Shown: positions 1 through 9,800 of the stretch, one piece after another
Layout of the letters: each line of letters starts with the position of its first letter
Position numbering within the stretch: position 1 is the stretch's first letter
Source: JBKHBT01 sp046542255
Lineage (GTDB): Bacteria > UBP14 > UBA6098 > JBKHBT01
DNA: 15,374 bases
Reading direction: 5' to 3'
Assembly: GCA_046542255.1 (NCBI GenBank)
Contig: JBKHBT010000079.1
Span: forward strand, 1-15,374
Notes under the pieces: generated by a model
What the model was told of the DNA's origin: nothing
What the model saw: the letters and a program-made list of their open reading frames with translations, nothing else
Databases searched by the model: none
Program-made: the position numbers and the translations under genes

Positions 1-79
1 ATGTCAGATTCTTGCTTTTTTCATGTATAATTTTGCAAGTGTTTTTCACAATTGTAGATAATGATGAAAGAAGTGTCCT

Positions 80-101
80 CTTCTAAAGCCATATTTAGAG
101 G
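80..101. repeat. short inverted repeat at left edge
   Basis: A 6-bp perfect stem (tctaaa at 82-87, tttaga at 94-99) around a 6-base loop extends by about three pairs including a G-U wobble. It lies beyond the C-terminal end of the transposase remnant. There is no T-run on either side, so it is not a convincing terminator. It may be a leftover of the insertion-sequence end or chance in AT-rich DNA. Confidence 0.25.
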
Positions 102-137
102 ATATTTATACTACATCATATGTTTTTCGGAATGGCT

Positions 138-876
138 TTACTGTTGTTTTAGCCAGGAATTATGACAATGCGGAACAGCGTATTGTCTGGTTTTCTTGGC
201 TTTTGCGCTTCTGGACGGTAGCGCTGTTGCAACTGGATCGCGCCTCTCTCGCCATTTTTTATCTTCATCCTTGAAGTTTGCCCTTTTTGCGATCGCGATT
301 GTAACCACGATGGGCAAGCGGGTATTTGTCGTCTTCGTAGTAACTCGAAGAAAGGACATATAGAACCGCAGAACCTTCTGATAAATGGCGCTTGGCCAGT
401 TTCTTCTGAATTCTTTTTTGACGTTTGAATAACCAATCCATCGCTTTGTAAAGATCATTTTCTGTGGCATCTTCGATTGCTAACTGCTTGGGAAGCGATT
501 TATTGTGCCACCAGCGAGTAGTCGCCAATTTACTATCAGGATTAAGAATCCGACATGCCATTATTCCAAGTATAATATCGCTCTCGCGCGATGGCTGGGA
601 TGCTATCAAGTTCGGAAGATTCAGTTGCCTCATCGCAGACAAAACGGCTTCAACGGAACCGTGATGTTGGGATGATATTACTTCAAAAGCCTCTTTGACA
701 GGGACAAGTCTTTCTCCTTTGAGAATTTTTCTCATTGCAAAAACTTGATCCATTGTCAACTCAGAAACATTTGCCAGAGTTCTTTTTTTATAATTATCGC
801 CATCTCGATACGATTGGCGAAGTAGTTTTGTTTCTTTATAGCCTCGATTTGGAATTATGTCGATATGCATACTCAT
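138..876 (-). pseudogene. IS1634-family transposase remnant, internally deleted
   Basis: Decayed DDE transposase of the IS1634 family. The N-terminal piece (876 down to 265, 203 residues) matches the family's start region: IIPNRGYKETKLLRQSYR, KKRTLANVSEL, the RILNPDSKLATTRWW block, an AMDWLF helix, then SSSYYEDDKYPLAHRGYNRD and KKGKLQ, where it stops at TGA. In another frame just beyond, DEDKKWRERRDPVATALPSR followed by SAKAKK resembles the C-terminal tail of the same family. The family is usually 500-600 residues, so roughly 300 or more residues holding the whole DDE core are missing between the two pieces, with a frameshift at the join near 262-276. The tail then degenerates and stops at 138. 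The join sequence TTCAAGGAT could serve both sides as microhomology. No ribosome-binding site precedes the ATG at 876. The element cannot be active. The family call rests on recalled motifs, without an alignment. Confidence 0.85.
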
Positions 877-939
877 GTCGAATTATATATGGTTATTATA
901 ATAAATATATTAAGCAAAATAATTATATTTACATGAGTA
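870..939. repeat. inverted repeat around the transposase start
   Basis: A 9-bp perfect inverted repeat (tactcatgt at 870-878, acatgagta at 931-939) encloses about 52 bases of very AT-rich DNA. The left arm covers the start codon of the transposase remnant. It could be a regulatory palindrome of the former insertion sequence or part of its terminal structure. No function can be assigned. Confidence 0.35.
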
Positions 940-1395
940 TTAAATCAAAAGCAAAATGGACTTAGTGCGTTATACTGTAATGAGATAGCTCTATTTTGTG
1001 CGGGGAACTTCAGATTAATCATCTTGCTCATCCTTCATAGCCTTTTCAATCCTGGTTCATATTTTGAACCAGGATTTTGAAGGATAAATAAGATTTATAG
1101 GATAGGATGATGTTTTGAAGCGGAATCATGAATATGATAAAAAACAATATTTCTTTGGAAACTGCATACATTAGATATCAGTTTGGTTCAACGCAGAGCA
1201 TTGGAACAAGGATGATGCGGTAAGGCTCCCATCCACGCATAGCGTTTCTAAAGCATAGAACTTACACGAAGAAAGTGCCCGAGTAGCGAAGGCCGCTGAA
1301 ATTCATACAAATTCTGCAAAGCACTGGATTTAGGAGTAGTCCCAAAAGCAAAACATCACAATTACAAATTGCGTCATTAGATTTCGATCAGCGAA
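877..1395. other. intergenic region between IS remnant and proS
   Basis: No credible gene is seen in either strand. The region holds an AT-rich inverted repeat next to the transposase start, a possible outer end of the insertion sequence (the cggggaacttcag patch near 1000-1012; no matching partner was found on the left side, so this is weak), and dispersed repeat copy A at 1014-1203. From 1204 to 1395 the sequence is unassigned. It includes a cgagtagcgaagg patch at 1280-1292 that distantly resembles the gagcgtagttgaagg motif near 3329. No clear rho-independent terminator for proS is visible next to its stop. Confidence 0.6.
1014..1203. repeat. dispersed intergenic repeat, copy A, with palindrome
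   Basis: This stretch aligns along its whole length with 3405-3571 in the same orientation. Shared blocks are an attaat start, CATCC/AATCCT runs, a palindromic core, AGGATGAT, CGGAAT, ATGATAAAAA, a 15-base identity TCTTTGGAAACTGCA, then CAGTTTG, a TCAA block and a GAGC-TTG end. The palindrome at 1049-1075 has a perfect 11-bp stem with a 5-base loop. Copy A carries about 26 extra bases after the palindrome (near 1076-1101) relative to copy B. It lies 3' of proS. Confidence 0.8.
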
Positions 1396-3150
1396 TTATA
1401 GCTTTGCAAACTCTCCCGATTCAACTTCATCATAGAGCTTCTCGATATAATCGATAATCTCATTCGCAGCATCGACAATGTCGATATCATGCGACTTTTT
1501 GCGTTTTCTGTCGAATAGTTCGAATGATCCGCTTTTCAGGCCGCGGCGGCCGATTGTGATTCTTATCGGGATACCTATCATATCGGCATCAGAGAATTTG
1601 ACGCCCGGGCGAAGTGGCCTGTCGTCGATAACTACTTCGACTCCTTCGCACTTTAGGTCTTCATATAGCTTTTCGCTGGCTTTGACAAGCTCCTCATCAT
1701 CGCCAAGCACAGTTAGGATGACTTCATATGGCGCAATAGTGATCGGGAATACGATTCCGTCTTTGTCGGCGTGAAGTTCGATTGCCGATGACAGGATCCT
1801 TCCCACGCCGATACCATAGCTTCCCATAATAATCGGATGCTGCTTGCTATTTTCATCCTGGAAAGTAGCCGAAAGCGAATCGGAATACTTGGTGCCGAGT
1901 TTGAATATATGGCCAAGTTCGATTGCCACGAGAAGATCGATTGGCTTTCCGCATTCGATGCATTTATCGCTCTTAACAACCTCGCGAATATCAGCTCTTT
2001 CGTAGGAATCGATATCGGAAAGCTCATAGCCTTTTATATGATAATCATTTTCGCAGGCTCCTGTGGCATATTTAATATCTTCGGGAACCGCTTCATCGAT
2101 ATATTTTTTGATATTGCCGATTTTCTCAGGATTATCCAGCGGACCGACTGGGCCGATAAATCCGATATCTGCGTCTATTAACTCTTTGACTTCTTCGGGT
2201 TCTGCTGGCCGCATAATCTGGCCCATCAGTCCGTTTATCTTCTCCTCGGAAAGCTGATGGTCGCCGCGAAGCATGAACATGACAGGTTGATCGTCTGGAG
2301 TCATATAAAGAAGCGTTTTTAGCATTTGGGCTTCGGGAAGTTTCAGAAATTCCGAGATTTCCTCCACTGTCCTGATATCTGGCGTATGGACTTTCTCTTT
2401 CTTGTCGATATCGACCATATCGAATTCCTGTGGAATCGCTTTGGCGACCTCGACATTGGCAGCATATCCGCATTCTTTGCAGACTGCGATAAAATCTTCG
2501 CCAGCATCCGAAACCACCATAAATTCCTGCGAACCGCTTCCACCCATAGCGCCCGATGATGCGCCAACAAGATAATAGCTCAAGCCACATCTATCGAAAA
2601 TGCGTTTATAGGCTTCTTTTTGGTCTTCATATAGCTCATCCAGTTCTTCCCAGCTTTTGCATAGCGTATAGGCATCCTTCATGATAAATTCACGTACTCG
2701 AAGCAGGCCGGAACGAGGACGCGCCTCATCACGGAATTTATTCTGCATCTGATACCATATCTGCGGAAGCTCTTTGTATGAACGAACTTCGCCGCGAGCG
2801 ATATCTGTAATTATCTCTTCATGAGTCGGAGAAAGGCAGAACTGATGGCCTTTTCTGTCGCTAAGCTGTAGAAGTATGTCTTTCATTGTCTCATCGCGGC
2901 CGGTCTCTTCCCAGATTTCGATAGGCGAGAGACTCGGCATAAGCATTTCCTGGCCGCCGATTGCATCCATTTCTTCGCGAATGATGTCCATGATTTTGTG
3001 CATGCTTTTCCAGCCGAGTGGCAAGAAAGAATAAACTCCAGCAACCAATTGGCGAATTAGGCCGCCGCGAAGAAGCAGCTTATGGGATGTTGTTTCGGCA
3101 TCCTTGGGGTCGTCTCTTAATGTCGGTATAAAAAGCTGTGAATAATGCAT
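1396..3150 (-). CDS. proS: prolyl-tRNA synthetase (bacterial type, with editing insertion)
   Basis: Cytoplasmic class II aminoacyl-tRNA synthetase that charges tRNA-Pro with proline using ATP. At 584 residues it has the usual length of the bacterial form with the INS editing domain. The N-terminal MHYSQLFIPTLRDDPKDAE is typical. Catalytic elements seen are PTHEE (108-112), motif 2 FRDE (139-142) followed by RPRSGLLRVREF, the GSGSQEF block (204-210) and motif 3 GIGVGR (446-451). The INS domain, which clears mischarged alanine, lies at about 225-405 with LKTL (K278) and GPVGP. Two CxxC pairs (C224/C227, C397/C400) bracket it. The anticodon-binding domain covers about 470-584 (IAPYEV, DDRPLRPGVKFSDAD). 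The start is supported by AAGGAG six bases upstream (complement of 3156-3161) and by a candidate promoter at 3187-3215. It is a single-gene unit, divergent from the large operon on its right. No key residue appears missing. Confidence 0.98.
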   Translation of the reverse strand: MHYSQLFIPTLRDDPKDAETTSHKLLLRGGLIRQLVAGVYSFLPLGWKSMHKIMDIIREEMDAIGGQEMLMPSLSPIEIWEETGRDETMKDILLQLSDRKGHQFCLSPTHEEIITDIARGEVRSYKELPQIWYQMQNKFRDEARPRSGLLRVREFIMKDAYTLCKSWEELDELYEDQKEAYKRIFDRCGLSYYLVGASSGAMGGSGSQEFMVVSDAGEDFIAVCKECGYAANVEVAKAIPQEFDMVDIDKKEKVHTPDIRTVEEISEFLKLPEAQMLKTLLYMTPDDQPVMFMLRGDHQLSEEKINGLMGQIMRPAEPEEVKELIDADIGFIGPVGPLDNPEKIGNIKKYIDEAVPEDIKYATGACENDYHIKGYELSDIDSYERADIREVVKSDKCIECGKPIDLLVAIELGHIFKLGTKYSDSLSATFQDENSKQHPIIMGSYGIGVGRILSSAIELHADKDGIVFPITIAPYEVILTVLGDDEELVKASEKLYEDLKCEGVEVVIDDRPLRPGVKFSDADMIGIPIRITIGRRGLKSGSFELFDRKRKKSHDIDIVDAANEIIDYIEKLYDEVESGEFAKL

Positions 3151-3186
3151 ATTATCTCCTTATTCAGGCTCAAATTATTGAGACCA

Positions 3187-3215
3187 AATTTATCGAATAT
3201 ATACTTCAAGGTCAA
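3187..3215 (-). promoter_or_regulatory. candidate sigma-70-type promoter of proS
   Basis: On the minus strand TTGACC (3215-3210) is followed after exactly 17 bases by TAAATT (3192-3187), giving a transcript start roughly 30 bases before the proS ATG. The -35 matches the consensus at five of six bases and the -10 at four of six. No other promoter-like pair in the region was as good. Confidence 0.4.
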
Positions 3216-3282
3216 GGAATTAAAAAGGCACGGGATAATTTTTGCTTTTTATTACAAACAAATCTGAAAAACCGCTTTTAAA

Positions 3283-3385
3283 CCATCGGCACTTCGGAGA
3301 GATTTAGAGGGGCTTACCTATTGGGCTTGAGCGTAGTTGAAGGCAAGAGCTCTGTGAAATGGTGCCATCGGCTCCGCTCGGGTAC
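3283..3385. repeat. small repeat-like patch with TTGAGCGTAGTTGAAGG motif
   Basis: Two imperfect direct repeats beginning ccatcggc (3283-3290 and 3365-3372) bracket about 75 bases that are more GC-rich than the surroundings. The middle holds ttgagcgtagttgaagg (3327-3343), similar to TGAGCnnAGTcGAA-type motifs often seen in spacers of FCB genomes. It is probably a short non-autonomous or repeat-derived insert. Confidence 0.35.
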
Positions 3386-3404
3386 CGCTATCTTGGTTAT
3401 TTGT

Positions 3405-3571
3405 ATTAATTATCCTGGCCATCATCCATATCCTTTCCAATCCTAGTTCATATTTTGAACCAGGATAGGATGATATTTTTTAAACCGGAATTTTGAAGAT
3501 GATAAAAAGCATTATATTCTTTGGAAACTGCAAGCAGTAGAACGCCCAGTTTGAATCAATGCGGAGCGTTG
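3405..3571. repeat. dispersed intergenic repeat, copy B, with palindrome
   Basis: Second copy of the repeat at 1014-1203, in the same orientation, so proS sits between two imperfect direct repeats. The palindrome at 3440-3466 has the same 11-bp stem and 5-base loop as copy A but one mismatch (A in place of G in the left arm). It lacks about 26 bases present after the palindrome in copy A. Confidence 0.8.
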
Positions 3572-3793
3572 CCCTGTATGGAAATTATTTCACTGGCGAG
3601 TAAAACGAAACACAAAGCAACTAACTCACGTAATAATAGATAATTATAAAGAATATGAATTATTGCTTGAGCTCGAAAACTTCGAAACACTAATATTTTT
3701 TGTTAAATAATCCCAGTCTAAACAATGCTTTAATAAATTCTAACTATATTATAATGCGATTTGTTTGCGAAATGTAATATTTTGATTGTTAAT

Positions 3794-3822
3794 TTCGCCA
3801 ACAATTCTTTATATAGTATAAT
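3794..3822 (+). promoter_or_regulatory. candidate promoter of the adhesin-OmpA operon
   Basis: A perfect TATAAT lies at 3817-3822, about 60 bases before the ATG at 3884. The -35 position at 17-base spacing (TTCGCC, 3794-3799) is poor, so this would be a weak or activator-dependent promoter. A Bacteroidota-type TTTG/TAnnTTTG pair was not found. Confidence 0.4.
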
Positions 3823-3871
3823 ATCCATTTATGGGATAGAAGATAAGGATAAACAAAATGTTTTGCTTCGC

Positions 3872-3878
3872 AGGGGAG
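3872..3878 (+). promoter_or_regulatory. ribosome-binding site fixing the start of the giant gene
   Basis: AGGGGAG lies five bases before the ATG at 3884. That ATG begins MNKRLFLLILLIMPLLILA, a typical signal peptide. The other in-frame ATG at 3761 has no such site, would bury the signal sequence behind 41 residues, and lies upstream of the TATAAT at 3817. Confidence 0.8.
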
Positions 3879-3883
3879 ATAAT

Positions 3884-6800
3884 ATGAATAAAAGACTGTT
3901 TTTATTGATTTTGTTAATAATGCCATTATTAATTCTGGCTATCCAGAATGATGAATCATTAGAATTTTATTCGAATGAGGGCCTGCAATCCATTATGAGC
4001 CCAATGGATTGCCCGAGTGTTTTCGATATTTCGGCAATCGAGGAGACATTTTGTGATGGTGTAAATATTGTAACTGTCTGCTATAGCATATTCGATGCCG
4101 ATGGTGATGATATAAATGTCGAGTTTAATCTGGAACATGCCGGAACAACAGTTGTCCCGACTACTATTGTGGATGATGTCCCCGGTTTTCCCGGCCCGAA
4201 TCTTGGGCTTTTGCCTTCAGGCGATTATTGTTTTAACTGGTATATGAGCACCGATGCTCCGGGCATGGAAAGCTGTGATTTCGATTTTCATATCAATATC
4301 GATAATGAGACTGCGGATATTTTGAATGTAACAGACTCTTTTAGTATAGTCGATGCAGAAGGTATTACATGGGATGGTACAGCTCTTTGGGTAACCGGAA
4401 GCTACTGGACAGGTGAATCGACTATGGTTTATCGAATCGATCCTATCTCTTATGATACCCTGCATAGCTGCGTTCTTCACCGTGATGGCTATTTTGCTGA
4501 TGCATGCTGGCATGATGGCAATATTTATACAATTGGAGCTAATGGTGGTGGCACTGGTTCCGGGGTTGCGGGGAATATATATGTTTTCGATCCATATACA
4601 TGTGCTCTTATAGATTCTTCGGATTCTCCGATTTTCACAGGCAGATTTGGGCAGGGTATAGAGTATTATGATGGTTGGCTATGGTGCAATAATACCCTTG
4701 GCGAAGTCTGGAGAGTCGATCCTATAACGCTGACACCAAATCCTTCTACACCTTATATGAATGTGTCTGATATTTATGCAGCAACTCATGGTGGCGCTGA
4801 ACTATTTCCCGATGGCCTTCCAGATGCAATCGAATTTGAACTCGGCTCGATGTGGTTTCTTAAAAATCCCGATTCTGGCATAAATAATATTCTCTTTCGA
4901 TTCGACCTCGATGGCAATTTTATTCAAGAATACGTATTACCATCATCTGGTAGCCATGGGCCCGAAGGATTGACTTTCGATGGTAGCTGTTTTTGGTATA
5001 CCGATCATAGTGATGACCAGGTCTATCGAGTATGCCTCGGCGGCTGCCGCGATTCAATTACAGACTACGATGTTTGCCTCGATAGCAGGAATCCCGATGT
5101 CGAGCTATATTGCCCGCCCTTCGATTCTATTACAGTCGGCGAAAATATCCATCTGACATGGGACATCGATGATATGAATTTCACCGAGCCATGTTCTATT
5201 AGGCTTTCCGGTTGTGGGTACGATACATCTTTCACAGGCTCATTCTCCACAGCAGATTTTGATTTGCCATATGCCTTTGCAACTTGCCCCGAAGTATGGA
5301 TACATCTTATCGCACAGGATACATATTGCAATTGGGGCAGCGATAGCTGCATGATTTATCCGAGGGCGATTTGGGAAGTTACTCACAGAACGCCTCCACC
5401 ACCAGATAGCGGATATATAGCCTGCGAAGGCCAACAGATCATATTCCGAATCGACCATACTTGCCCGATCGACTGGGGAGCATCCGAGCTTATTATCGAT
5501 GGAAGCGATTCATATACATTAACAGACCCAGAAATCACATTCGATGACTCGATAATGACTTTTGCGCCGGCTGCCGACTATTGGCCTTCCGGCTCTCATA
5601 CATTCAGATTTATCGTCAGCGATGATTGTGGCAATAGCTATGATGAAACCTTCGAGGTCGATTTCGATTTCGAAAGGCCGGATATCTATGGTTTTGCGCC
5701 GGTGGATACTTTCCTGTCATTAGATAGCGTACAAATAGGCTTTGTCCTTCAAGATAATTTCTCGGGAATTGGCGATGTATCGGTAACGATTAATTCCGAT
5801 TGCGGAACGGTGATTTACAATATGCTCGATCTTACAAGTATGCCGACTGCTCTGGGTGATTCATTCACAACCCCCAATTATTATTGCGAGGGAACAAATA
5901 CGATTTGCGTAACAGCAGAAGACTCGCCATATATCTGCGGCCCCAATGATACAACATTTTGCTGGGAATACATAGTCCCTCCGCCGGGCGAAGTCATTGC
6001 AGAGGTCGCGGTACCTATCGATGACAACGGTGATGGCCGAGTAATCACAAATTGCGAGAATCAATATATTGCATGGTATATCGATTCCGATTATGAGATC
6101 GAACCGACTACTCTGAGCGTGACAGTTTGCGGCATCGATTATTTCTATCCCGATCCACATTTGGATTATCGAAATGATACACTTTATTATATTCCCGATG
6201 CAAGTTGGTCTCATGGCGATAGCTGCGGATTCTGTATCAATACCGCCGAAGACATAATCGGTACCGAATTGACCGAGCCGGCATGTGGATATCTGGTTTA
6301 CGATGGCACTCCGCCAGAGCTTGTATCTCGCATTCCCGCAATCGATTCGATCTTCGGGACATCGGAGACCTTCGATGCCGAGTTTATGGAAGAGATTTGC
6401 GATGAGGCATTTATCGATTCAATATGGGTAACAACATCGATAAGCCGTATTGCTTTCCGCGCAGACACCTTCCCATTTACAGTTGATAGCTTTGTCGATG
6501 GTGATGAAGTCCGTGTTTGTGCATATGTCCATGATGAATGTGCCGACTATTGCGGAATAAATAGCGGCAGAATATGCTGGAACTATGAAGTCATGACCGG
6601 CGGGCCGACTGGATATGTCATAGAACCGATCGATGAAAATGGCGATGGCAGAGTAATAACCGCCTGCACAACTCAAGTAATTACAATTGCGCTCTATGAT
6701 GAATATGGAATGGACCCTTTCGGCGATTTTCGTTTATTTATAGAAGAACTGGATCGCTATTTTCGTGAGGAGGATCTGGATATAACCATGGGCGGTTCAG

Positions 6801-9800
6801 GTGAGTCTTTATATGTTTCTCTGGATATTGGCGTTTATGGCGAAGATTGGCTCGATATCGATGGCGGTTATGTCCATTTTACATTGGACTCTGCTTTTGA
6901 TGTTTATGGTTTGGGGCTTATCGAGCCTATTCGCGATTCATTTCTTGTGGATTTTTCACCGCCGGAATTGAGCGATATGTCACCAACAAGCTCGGTTTTC
7001 GACTCGACTGTTACAATCACAGCGACCGCTATCGATGATGTATGCCCGACTGCACTCATCGACTCTCTGGTAGCGACTGTTTACCCCGGCAGCCGCGAGA
7101 TTCGAATTCGAGCATCGACTGGCGATGTGGTTGGGCTTGAAAATGGCGATTCGATCCATGTTTGCGCATATGCCCATGACCAATGCCATGATTATTGCGG
7201 TGACCATCAAACAGAAATATGTTGGTCCTTTGGAGCACATCTTGGTGATATAAATGCTGAAGTTGTATATCCTGTCGATGAAAATCATGACATGAGAGTC
7301 ATATCTACATGCCCGGACCAGCCTATTGCATGGTATATCGACCATTCTGATGATATGGTGCTGTCTGAATTCTATGTAAATGTGAATGGTAGGCTGTACA
7401 ATTATCCATCTCATCTCGAATTTATCGATGATACTTTATATTTCTCGCCATCTATGCCATATTCCCACGGTGATACTGTCGAATTTTATGTCGACCATAT
7501 GGAGGATGATATACGAACCATGGCCGATTCTATCGGTTATGGAAGAGTCATAATCGACCTTTCGCCACCGGATATTAATATTATTTCCGGGCCGGAAGAT
7601 GGTGACATTATTAATTCTTCTTCTATTAGCGGTTTGTTTCATGCTGTCGATGACTATTGCACATCCGAAATGATGGATTCTATAAGAATCACATCTTCCG
7701 AAGGCCGTGATACACTTCTTACAACCGATTCATACAATTTAGATGGCCTCGTAGATGGCGAGATCATTCAGGTATGTGCCTATGCAAACCAGTCTTGCCA
7801 GGACTATAGCTGTATCGATACCACCGGGCAGAATTGTCTGGAATTCGAGGTTATGCTTGGCTCCATCAGCGCAGATATTATTCTTCCAATCGATGAAAAC
7901 TCAGATGGCAGAGTGATAACCACATGCGATGAACAGCAGATTATTTGGGAAATTGGACATGATTATTCACTCGTAGAATCAACAATTGTAGTAACTGTCG
8001 ATGGCGAAAGATATGAATTCCCCGAGCATCTCACTCTCGACACAGGCCTTTTGACTTTCATACCGACCGAGCCATTTATGGATGGAGACAGCATTTATTT
8101 CTGCCTTGATTCTGTTATGGATGAATCGGGCGTATGGCTCCCTTCGCCAATCTGCGGTTCATTTATTGTCGATTTAGAGCCGCCAATAATTTATAACACT
8201 TCTGGCCCGATGCCGGGCGGAACTTACTATTCACCGATTTTGACCGGCTCTGTGGCAGCATTCGATTCGATCTGTGGGCCACTGGATATCGATTCTATGA
8301 GAGTCTATAATCATACAACCGGCTATGATACATTCTTTATTGCAGATTCTTTCTCGGTCGGTGGATTTTCCGATGGCGATTCTGGAGAGGTCTGTGCATG
8401 GACAGATGCCGATTGCGCCGATTATGAATGCCTTGAGAATTCGATGCATTATTGCTATTCTGTTTTCTTTGAAATTGCAGATTTATCGGCAGAGATATTA
8501 GAGCCAATCGACTTAAATGGCGATTCCAGAGTCATAACGACATGCGATAATCAGGAAATTCGCTGGCTATTGAATTCCGAACACGATATCGATGAAGGTT
8601 CAATAATTATAGAAATCGAGGAAACAGAGTTCACATTCCCTGAAGATATGCATATATCCGGCGATACATTGATATATGAACCACCAGCACTATACGTGCA
8701 TAATGACACAATCAATTTTTGCCTTTTGGAGATAGCCGATACGCTCGGCTCTTTGATTTCTGCGCCGGTTTGCGGTAGTTTCATAGTCGATCTAGACGCT
8801 CCAGAGATTGCATCGGCCTCACCAGGCGATGGAGATGTAATTCACTCAGATTCTATCGAAATTGATCTGGCTTTCGAAGATGATATTTGCGATAGCATTT
8901 TCGCAGTCGATGAAATAACTATTACCTCGTCTGTTTCTGATATCTCAGAAGAAGCTATGGATTATCCAATATCAATAGATGGACTGGAAGATGGCGATAC
9001 AGTCAGGGTTTGCACTATTGTATCCGATGGATGTGCCGACTATTGCCTTGCGAATATCGATACTGTCTGTATAGAATTCTATGTCGGATTGGGCGAGCCA
9101 ATATGCGATATAATTGCCCCAGCAGACAGAAATATGGACGGCAGGATTATTTCTGCCTGTGATGATATGGGATTTATGCTTCGGCTTTACGATAGCCATG
9201 GCATGAGTGATGAGAATATCCACTTTACTGTAAATGATGTCGATCACTACGAGAGTGATTTCTCGGAATTATTCTATGATCCTGATAGCACAACTATTTT
9301 CGGTATATTTGAACCAACTCGCGCATGGGAATCTGGCGAATGGGTAATTATCGAAGTCGATAGTGCGCAGAATAATATCGGCGATAATCTAATCTTCCCC
9401 GCGATAGATTCATTCATGGTCGATACGGAAGGCCCGAATTTTATAGTCGCAGGAATACCTGATACATTATTTATGCCATATACCACGATTATTGCAGATG
9501 TCTATGACTCGATATGCGGCACCGATATAAATCTCGATTCGATGGTTATCCATATAGAACCAGGTGGATTACATATAAATCGCGGCTCGGAATGGAGCGA
9601 TACAACTATTACCGGCCTTTCTGATGGCGATGTGCTCGAGATATGTTTCCATGCTTCCGATGCCTGCGCAGATACATGTAGTTTTAATTCGACAGATACC
9701 TGCCTTAATACTTATATTTCGATATCCGAAATAACAGCAGAGCTGATAGAGCCAATCGACTTAAATGGCGATGGGCGCGTGATTTCTACATGCGAAGGCC

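Larger units (their letters stand above)
3151..3883. other. divergent intergenic region between proS and the large operon
   Basis: No gene is seen. From proS outward the region holds the proS ribosome-binding site and promoter, a repeat-like patch (3283-3385), dispersed repeat copy B (3405-3571), an unassigned AT-rich stretch (3572-3790) and the promoter and leader of the large operon (3794-3883). The reading frame of the large gene stays open back to 3761, but its upstream part precedes the TATAAT at 3817 and lacks a ribosome-binding site, so it is treated as non-coding. Confidence 0.6.

Noticed and set aside
289..296. GCGATCGC, the cyanobacterial HIP1 octamer
   Set aside because: Only one occurrence was noticed and nothing else suggests a cyanobacterium; it is taken as chance.
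735..965. Plus-strand open frame across the transposase start
   Set aside because: It is antisense to the transposase remnant and AT-rich, with no coding features.
1713..2590. Open frames overlapping proS in other frames on both strands
   Set aside because: proS is intact and strongly conserved in its own frame; the overlapping peptides have no recognisable features or start signals.
3761..3883. N-terminal extension of the giant protein from the upstream ATG at 3761
   Set aside because: It has no ribosome-binding site, it lies partly upstream of the TATAAT, and it would place 41 residues before a perfect signal peptide.
6014..6060. Dockerin domain of a cellulosome-like system
   Set aside because: Only the loop start is dockerin-like; the paired loops, helices and position-12 acidic residue of dockerins are missing, and no cohesin was seen.
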